DNA from: Tridacna crocea
Lineage: Eukaryota; Mollusca; Bivalvia; Cardiida; Cardiidae
Direction: 5' to 3'
DNA length: 64,000 nucleotides
NCBI GenBank assembly: GCA_943736015.1
Contig: OX031072.1
Span: forward strand, 6,475,501 to 6,539,500
Shown piece after piece: positions 21,801 through 30,800 of the stretch. How positions within the stretch are numbered: the first letter of the stretch is position 1; each line of letters begins with the position of its first letter. A program made the translations under genes and the position numbers. The notes under the pieces are model-generated. The model had not been told where the DNA came from and did no database searches. It saw nothing but the letters and a program-made list of their open reading frames with translations.

Positions 21801-24800
21801 TTTTCCCACAATGTTTTCTACCCTTCACGAAACAAATTTCAAATATTCAGTCACTTTTATTTTGTAGTCTGCATGTGCTTTCAAACTGGACCAGTTCAAA
21901 ATATTGCTGTTTGGAATGGATAAGGCAAAACTAGCAAACATTCCTCAGTCACATACCTGTGTTTTTCAAAGCCTCTTTAGCCTGTGAGTATGATGCTAGT
22001 TGAGCTGCATTTACAACCATGGCTCTGATCACAGTTGGACCACAACCCTGTAGTATGATAGAAATATGTTTATAACCCTTTACTCCCTAGATACTCATTT
22101 ATACGCATTGCTTGTAGGAGCCTATGGAAAACATTGTGGCAAAAGGTGAAATTGCTCGTGACGAGCAATTTCACGTTTTGCCACAATGTTTCCTATGCTA
22201 TCAAAAGGTGTTACATACACATAATAAACTGCTTCATCCTTGCTGTTATTTTGGGTAAATTAGAGATACCATAGAAATGCCTTATAGGGTAAAGGGTAAA
22301 GGGTTGAGATAGAATGAAGCATCATTATGGTGGAGAAAATAGGAACTTGAATTGTCAAAGACTGACATATCATTCTCTCCTCATCCCCCACAGTGTGTTG
22401 GCCATTTGGTCACTAGACTTGCAAAAGTTTGAAAGGGCAGTGTCTCCTATCATCCTTATTTCTTTGTTACACAGGAAATTTTTAGACTTGTCCAAATTGA
22501 AAGCATTTGCACAGAACAAATTTACTGTGGCTTACAGACATTTTTTTTTCTCTGAAAGCATGGAAAGGACTGCAGGAAAATGCTGTGATTGAATTATTTT
22601 GGAAGTTACTGACATGTCTCTATTTAGGAGATTCTAATAACAGCAAATCTTCGAAAGTCTTAAAAACACAAGAATGGGACCAAAAGTATTAACTCTTTAT
22701 CAAACGACTAAATCTTAGACTTGTCCAAACTGAAGGCATTTGCCCAGGGCAAATTCAATGTTGCCCAAAATTTTACCACACGATGATGACTTTTAACAAC
22801 CCTGGGAAAGAAGCTTTATGGGAATAAGAGAAAATGCTGGTTACCACCATTTTCTCCTTTTCCGTAAATATTTTCTAGCCTTTCAAAGAAAAATTGCACC
22901 ATTTGAGCCACAATAAATATTGTAGTCTTCAAATGCTTTCACTTTAGACAAGGCTAAAAAATTTTCATCTTGTAAAATGGTTAAATGGTCAGATTTGTCT
23001 TTGAAAGATTTGAAAAAAATGGTGGAAAAAGGAGAAAATGATGGTAACCAGCACTTTCTCTTTCATCCACATTTTCAGAAGCTTTCTTGCATTAAAACTC
23101 AGGTTGTGGGACAAAGGACAAAGACAAATTTGTGAAGCTTTTGATTGATTGATTGATTGATTGCTGAATTGATTGACAGATTGAATGAATGATGTTTTAT
23201 GCTGCATTCAACATTATTTTAGTCATATCACTGCGATAACTCAGATTTATGTATTTCTGGGATTTTAGCAGTACTAGGCTGTGGCTTTGATGTGTCTTGC
23301 CCAAAGACACTCCTACAAGAAACCAAGACATATTGAAGCTCAAAACAGTGGCCTCCACACAGGATCCCACAAATTAGAGAAGCAACCTTTCAAACAAACT
23401 AGACAACAACAAAAACAGATCAAATAACAACAGTTACCCTCCACAATGTAGCAATCCCTTCCTCTTTTGTGATGCGTACAAGAGCATTAAATACACCTGA
23501 ATAATTTCTTCTCTGCTCTGGTGGTAGTCTGTAACATAAACACAGATCATTAGCCCCTACTTTGAGGTCTACAGTCCCTAACTCAATGGTAAACACTGAA
23601 GCTTTCATAAGGGCTATTTGGCCAATCTTGGTACCTGCTGCCTTTTAAGCCTTTCCCAAACGACAAATTTTAGACTCTTCCAAATTCAAAGAGATTGCAG
23701 ACGACAATTTCAAATTTGATAAAAATGGCAGAAAGTTCTCCAAATGGGTAGAAAACAGTGCAGGAAAGGGAGAAATTGCTCTTTCGAACAATTTCTCCTT
23801 TTCCCAGTGTTTTCAAAAGACTTGTACTGCAGACACGTAAAAACAAGGGCTTGTTTGGGAAAGGATTTATATCAGAGATGGGGGTCCGTTGACTCACTAA
23901 CTTATCAGTAAATAATATGTAACGCTGATGTTTTAGTACAGACTATTCGGACAATCTGGGCAGCTTCCATCTTTTAATGTGAGAGTTAGGTAGACCTTTC
24001 TAGGGTAACTGACTGATTAACTGTATGGTTTTTAACCATTACTACAAAATACTGACTTTTAATGGCCCTCAGGAGGAACCCTTTGAAAACATTGTGGGAA
24101 AAGGAGAAAATGCTGGTAACCAGCATTTTCTCCTTTTCCCCACAATGTTTTCAAAGGCTTTCTTTCTAAGGGTTGTCAAAAGTCAGGATTGCTTGATAAA
24201 GGGTTAAACGAAGACAGGACAAAATGCTGATAGCCTTTTCTTTTTCCACAATTTTATATTCTGTCTTTATGACACAATGCCAAGCTTTAACGACCTTGAA
24301 AAAGTAAATTAGAAAGCTTTTGAAAACATTGTAAGCAGCATTTTCTCCTTTTCCCAAAAGGTTTTCTATCCTCTCAGAGACAAATTTCATAAATCGATAC
24401 ACCTTTAATTTGTCGTCTGCAAAAGCTTTCAATATGGACCAGTCTAACATTTTGTTGTTTGGTAAATAGTTAAGACTGGTCCAAATTGTAGGCATTTGCA
24501 GATAATAAAATAAATGCCACCCTTTTCCCATAGTGTTTTTGAAAGGCTTCTTTTACAGGGCCATTCAAAGTCAGGACTGTGTGGTATAGGTGTAACCGGA
24601 CTATATATACCGGGTTTTATCATTCTGTTTTCTTAAGTACATGTATTACATTTTGCGCGGGTTCGTGTCATGTGACTGTCTTTGTTTGTCGTTTGTTTGA
24701 AACAGAAGTCCACATCGCATGAGTTGCGAAGTTATTTATTTTATGGTGGAAATCTTGATTTGGTTTGTAGCAGCGTTCGTACATTCCTTTTAGTGTGTTG

Positions 24801-27800
24801 AAAATGTCTGTATGTCGTTTTCGCGAAGATCCATTGAATTTAAAGAAGTTTGACACCGTTTTGTGAAATGTAGTCGGTTTCCGCGGCCTTAGCTTACCCG
24901 CCCGTCACTGCCTGAACCTAACATTTTGTTTGCATGTTTTTAATTAATTTGCATTGTTTTACAGGTAACACTACGCACGGAGAGATTGGCCTTTTGTGTA
25001 GATCTACAGTCAGTTCCTAAAATTGGTAAGATGCACTAGATTTTGTAAATGCTGTTTTATCGATTGATTGACTTGTTTTATTGAAATACTGCGTAGAAGG
25101 ACTGTGCTAAGGTCTGTTGTATTATTTTATTTTCAGATTGTAAAAAAAAAACATAGATGTTACATGGAGAAATACACTCTTGAGATCTGACGTACATGTA
25201 TTAAGTTCATCATTTCCCCCATTTCCCCAAATTCCGGACCAAACACCCAACACCCTTTAACCTTCCATACCGGGTCAAAATTGCAGAAGGGTACAAATGG
25301 CGCCCACCGTGTTGTGAATTTGGACAGTCAACATAGAAATTGGTGGAAAACAGCTATTTTCATCCAAACAGAAGTGACTGTGATTAGTTGTGTGATTTGT
25401 GATCAAAGTGATTTGTGATTATTGTGATATGATAGTGTTTAAAATAAGGATTTAGGATTGATATGTAGTATACTGGTCTATCCCATAGATAGATGTAAAG
25501 GTATAATGTAGTCGGGTACAGGTATTTGGTGATATATCGTGCGGCCTTATCGACATGTGGTTCGGTAGCTCAGTTGGTTAGAGTGCATGAACGGTATTCC
25601 TGAGGCCCTGGGTTCGAATCCCGGTCGAGCCGCGATATATTTTTCACCACCTGTTACATTTGGCGCCCAACGTAAATAACCCACTTATTAAGAGAGATAG
25701 GGTAGTAGTGATTTAGAGATTCGTGGACGAATCTTCATGTTGTGGGGAAGTATGTAGTATACTGGTCTATCCCATAGATAGATGTAAAGGTATAATGTAG
25801 TCGGGTACAGGTATTTGGTGATATATCGTGCGGCTGTATCGACATGTGGTTCAGTAGCTCAGTTGGTTAGAGTGCAGGAACGGTATTCCTGAGGCCCTGG
25901 GTTCGAATCCCGGTCGAGCCGCGATATATTTTTCACCACCTGTTACATAGGATTAAATAAAACTTAACAGCAACACATCAAAGACTCTACCTTCCGTCAG
26001 AGGTCATGCGGATTAATGAGATTTCAGCAGGTGTTCCAACAAAGGCTGCTATACCTCCAGCCGTCAATCCAAGGGCAAGCTTTGTGACAAACGTTGGGTT
26101 TTTACCATCTCTACAAAACATATCATAATTATCTTCTAAGCAACAGGAAAGTAAAATCCATATTTGTAGATGGTAATCTACCAAATCCATATATATTTTA
26201 AAATCCATATTAATAAAGCACACTGAATCCAAGACAAAACTTCGGTTACAGAGCTCCAGATGGAGTGATTTTAATTTCAAAGTTGAAAATATGAATTATT
26301 CTTAACTAAACCCTATGTTGTGGGTACTCATTAGAATCATCTCATCACGAAGATTCTGATGAGTACACACAACATAGGGTTTGGAGGAGAAATAATGGAT
26401 TAAGAATGCCTGACTCTCTCTTATCTGGACCTCTGTGGTTACCTAATTAACTAATTAAAAATTTTCAGCCTGCACAGTAAATAACTGTGTAAAACTCTTT
26501 CCATAACAAAGACAACACCAGAAGCTTTAGTGGACAATGTAGATCAAGATCAGACTACACAAAATGTGCAGTCTTATCTCTGATCTACCATGTTCAATGC
26601 TACATTCTAGATTATGATCGAACGTACCAATGAAATGTATATCTAGCTTTCAGGAAAATGCAATTTATTTATTCAGTAGTGGAAGAGCTAATGCTATTGA
26701 TCAGAATGTCCTTGCATAGCAGGCACTGTAGATAAAAGATCAGACTGCATACTTTATGCAATCTGATTTTGATCTACATTGAGTGCAGTGTTCTGAAGAA
26801 TGCATTGTTCTAGAAAACAGATAAGCATCTTTCCAACAAAAGCATTCAGTTTAAACTTGTGGACACTAAAATCATCCCTAGATCTCCTTGGCTGCCTTTT
26901 GCTTAAATCTTCACCACACAACAATTTACTAAACTTGTCCAAATTGAAAGCACTTGCAGACAACAAAATAAACCTAATTCAAATCCTGAAATTTGTTCAC
27001 AGGAAGGTAAAAAAATGTTGTGGAAAAATGAAAAAATACTAGTTACCAGCATTTTCTCCTTTTCCCATAAAAGGGTTTAACCCTTTACCACAAAATTACA
27101 GGTTTTAACAACTCTGGGAGAAGGGCTTTTGAAAATATTTTTGGGACAGGAGAAAATGCTGGTAACCATTTTATGCTTTTTCCTCAAAGTTTTCTACTCT
27201 GCCATGTAAAAGTCATGTCCTTTGTGTCACATTTTTTTTGCTTTTAACTTGGACTATTCGAACTTTTCTTGTTTGGTTAGGAGTTAAGTCTTTTATTACG
27301 TTGTTTAATACCATTCCCATATTATTTTAACTATATCTTGGTGGCAAAATGAAGAAATAATGAAAAATATCAAAGATATACTAACTTTGAAACATATTCA
27401 AACAGTGATGTGTATATTCCTAGACGAGTTGTAGTATATGTGGCCTGTCGTAGTAAACCAGCACTCAAGCTGAAAATAAACATATAAAATAATCAATGCG
27501 ACATACTACATAATGAAACTAAGAGCTGTCACTGAATGTGACTTAACACCCCTGCAAGTGCTTTGACAGAAACAGGGAATTGCTAGTATTTTGTACACAG
27601 ACAGAGACATGGGCAGACACACAACAATGGATGCACAGAGAGGCTGATTCCAGTATACCCCTGAAAACATTCATTTTGCGGGGGATATAAAAAGGCAAAC
27701 ATTTCTTTTTCAAGATTTGATGAGATGTTTTCTTTTAATATCCCAACATCATAGTTTCAGATAAGAGGGAGTGATGGTATTCTAAATCCATTATATCTCT

Positions 27801-30800
27801 TTGAAACCTTATGTAGTGGGTAATCATTATAATCATCTCAATGAGACGATTCCAAGAAGTTCCCACAACATAGTGTAGAATAATCAACACTTTACCCCAT
27901 AAGGCATTTCTATGGTATCTCTAATTGATAATAAATAACAGCAAGGATGAAGCTGTTTCTTATGTGTATATGACGCCTTTTGATAGCATAGAAAACATTG
28001 TGGCAAAAGGTGAAATTGCTCCCCCGAGCAATTTCACCTTTTGCCACAATGTTTTCCAAAGGCTCCTACAAGCAATGTGTAGAAATGAGTATCCATAGAG
28101 TAAAGGGTTAATATTTTTAAGTTTGAAATCAAATTCACTCCCTCTATCTTGAGCCCTACCAACATGTTTTCAGTGTGGTCTGGAGGGGATGGGAGCTTTT
28201 TATGATGCATCAATTTATTTAGGCAATCATGACACGCAATGCGAAGACACATGAACAGTACGCTTTACAGAATACTAATGTTAATTTTAGAATAGTAGAC
28301 AAGGAGAATGCAGAGACAACAGGATGAAAGTATGTGCAACGGCTGCTCTAGGATCGTCCTTTCTTCAAATGCATTAAACCTCCTTTTCACAGAACATGGT
28401 TCTGATTTGAACAGGTTATCTTACCCTGTATAAAGAGCAAAAAGTCCTTCCTCCTGAACAACAGATCTTAGTGCATGAAAACTTGTTTTATGTGCTCTCT
28501 GACCTCCACCCACACCTGAAATGAAAAATACAACAGTATTTGAGTACCTTATATTACCAAATAAATACATGTACATTTTGACAATGGAATGACTCAACCT
28601 CTTACAGATCATCACATTTTTATGACCTGAAGGGGGATGAACAGAAATTTTCAGAAAATATAGGAAAAGAAGGGAATGCTTGTTACCAGTCTTTCCTCCT
28701 TTTTCCAGCATTTTCTATCCATTCGAAGACAAATACTACCGGTATCACTTGAGCCACATGATGCGAATTATGTTTTGATGAACCTATGATCCTGCCTACC
28801 AATTCAATCTGATAAAGAATTTTAAGACATTCAATTTAATTCAAATCTATTTCTTTAACTCTTTACCAAACGACACAATTACAGACTGGACTAAATTGAA
28901 AGCATTTGCAGATGACAAAATTAATATGACTGAAAAATTGAAATCTGGTTTTTGAAAGGTAGAAAACATTGTGGGAAAAGGAGAAAATGTTGGTTATTAG
29001 CATTTTCTCCTTTTCCCACATTGTTTTCTATAGGCTTCTTTTTCAGGGGCATCAAAAGTAGAGATTATGTGGTAACGGGTTAACTCATTATCACACAATC
29101 CTGAGTCCAGAAAGTTATAAGAGATTTTTACAAGTATAAAAGTAAAGGATTAAATGTTAATATACACTGATTGTAAGAATAAAACTTTGACAACAAACCA
29201 CTCATCTGCATTCTGTTCTTGACCAAATCCAATGGCTGAACAAACAGGGTTGCTGCCATCCTGTAAATGAAAATGTGATCAGGTTCATCACTCAATTATT
29301 TAACCCTTTACTCCATAGATCAGGGGTGTGGAATTCCTACGTCCGACTCGGGTAAATTTGACGTCGGACAAGTGGCTTTTTGCAATCTACTTGTCCGCGG
29401 ACAAGTAGAAAACGAGAGGTAATTTGGAAGAAAAGATCATTATTAAATAACATTATCCTTGTGAAACAGATATGTTCTTTCTACAAGAACAAGAACATTT
29501 TTTAAATTGAATTCTGATAAACTGTTCCCTGATATCTGGAATCAGAAAAAGCCCCAATATTTGGCTGACTCTGACTTTATCTCCTACGCAGGCTTTTTTT
29601 ACTGCGCTGCAGTGCGGCCGAAATGTTGTGGTTTCTTGGCTCCATTTGGTTTGTTTAATGGAGGCAACAATAACCGAATCGAGTTAGTCTATTTTTTTTT
29701 TGCACATGATTACACCGCACATAGACTAGATGCGGTTGTCATTCAATCTCAATCATTCAAAATTAAATTCTTCTTTGTCGTTTGCAAGAACTTACAGCTG
29801 ACAAAAGAGAAGTTGTCTAAATTTAACACTGTGGAACACATTCTTACTCGGTCGCAGTATTTGAAAGAAAACCAAACAAGCTGTATCCATGTAAAACATG
29901 TCAAGAACCGGGAAACATTACAAACAGTTTGTTAAAAGGGCTGTAGATGATAAAAGCCAGTGCAACCGTTTTTCTTTCGGCGTGAAATTCTTTGCAGATC
30001 GATCTGCAGGTAATCAACCATCCGCTTTCTGAGTCTCAATCTGAAGTGTTGGACATCGCCGATCTCCCGTTGTCTGAAAACTAGACCGTTATTATTACTG
30101 CGCATCATGCAAACTCTACATCTCCAGACACAATAACAATAGTGTAATTGTTGAATCTTTCTCAATTATTAAATTCCTGCACCTTTCTATTTACTGTACC
30201 TACTGTACAGTGCCATTATTTGTTAAATTGATGTACCTTGAAAGTCAGTCTGATTTTTCATAATCATCATTAAAAAGCCAAACAAAGCAAATTCAAATAG
30301 TGAAGAGATAATAATTATCTACAAACTACATTCAATTAGGTCTTTGAATGCTATATAAAATTGTTTTGTTTTGGACAAGTAAGCTTCTCTGACGGACAAG
30401 TAGATTTTTTAGATTTACTTGTCCATGGACAAGTAGAAAATTTGAATATTTCCACACCCCTGTAGATACTCATTTTGACGCATCAACAACAGGCAGCTTT
30501 TGAAAACATGGTGGGAAAAGGAGAAATTGCTCGTAACGAGCAATTTCTCCTTTTCCCACAATGTTTTCCACTCAAACAGATATTTGTATCCTCATTTGTC
30601 CATATTTTTGACATCATATCTTTATCTGCTGCTGAAATGGAAGAGTCTCAAATTGGCATAACAGGTAAAGGGTTAATGCCCAGTTTTCCCTAACCCCAAA
30701 ATTTTGTAAATGACGCCCCCCCTCCCCCAAAAGAAAAAAAAAAGTATATATATACGGGTACTTACTTTTATAGATTTGAGGAGGGGTTCATGTAGGTAAG

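Larger units (their letters stand above)
24591..25947 (+). mobile_element. Compound LTR-retroelement insertion in SLC25A11 intron 5
   Basis: A 1357-bp block begins TGTAAC and ends GTTACA, and is flanked by TAGG on both sides (24587-24590 and 25948-25951). It splits the terminal arm of a T1 element: the left side ends gtggtatagg and the right side resumes taggattaa, and ggtataggattaa is an ordinary T1 end (compare 49326). Inside lie two unlike LTRs, each followed after 2 nt by a Lys-type primer-binding site. It therefore looks like one integration of a chimera, or nested insertions later rearranged. Confidence 0.65.
25464..25947 (+). mobile_element. Miniature LTR retroelement (TRIM) with tRNA-like LTRs
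   Basis: Two 195-bp direct repeats (25464-25658 and 25753-25947) begin TGTA and end TACA and differ at only about four positions, so the insertion is young. A 94-bp internal region starts 2 nt after the left LTR with a 13-nt primer-binding site for tRNA-Lys(CUU). It ends in a purine-rich GTGGGGAAG tract just before the right LTR. There is no coding capacity. Each LTR contains a complete tRNA-like cassette and an oligo-T stop. Mobilisation would depend on proteins of another retroelement. Confidence 0.85.
29299..30676 (+). mobile_element. T2/T3 element split by the hAT-like insertion
   Basis: TTAACCCTTTACTCCATAGA is interrupted at 29320 and resumes at 30463 (tagatactcattttgacg). The arm start is T2-like but the stem is T3-like (GGAGAAATTGCTCG around TAACGA). 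Right end aggtaaagggttaa. Confidence 0.8.

Noticed and set aside
25299-25463. gag start after the first primer-binding site
   Set aside because: The 165-bp leader has stops in every frame and no retroviral-type protein motif.
25558-25632. A genuine tRNA gene
   Set aside because: It lies within an LTR present twice, has C where U33 is expected, and would carry a GGT anticodon not normally used in eukaryotes.
29507-29935. hAT transposase gene
   Set aside because: No zinc finger, catalytic or C-terminal dimerisation motif could be seen, and the frame is far too short.
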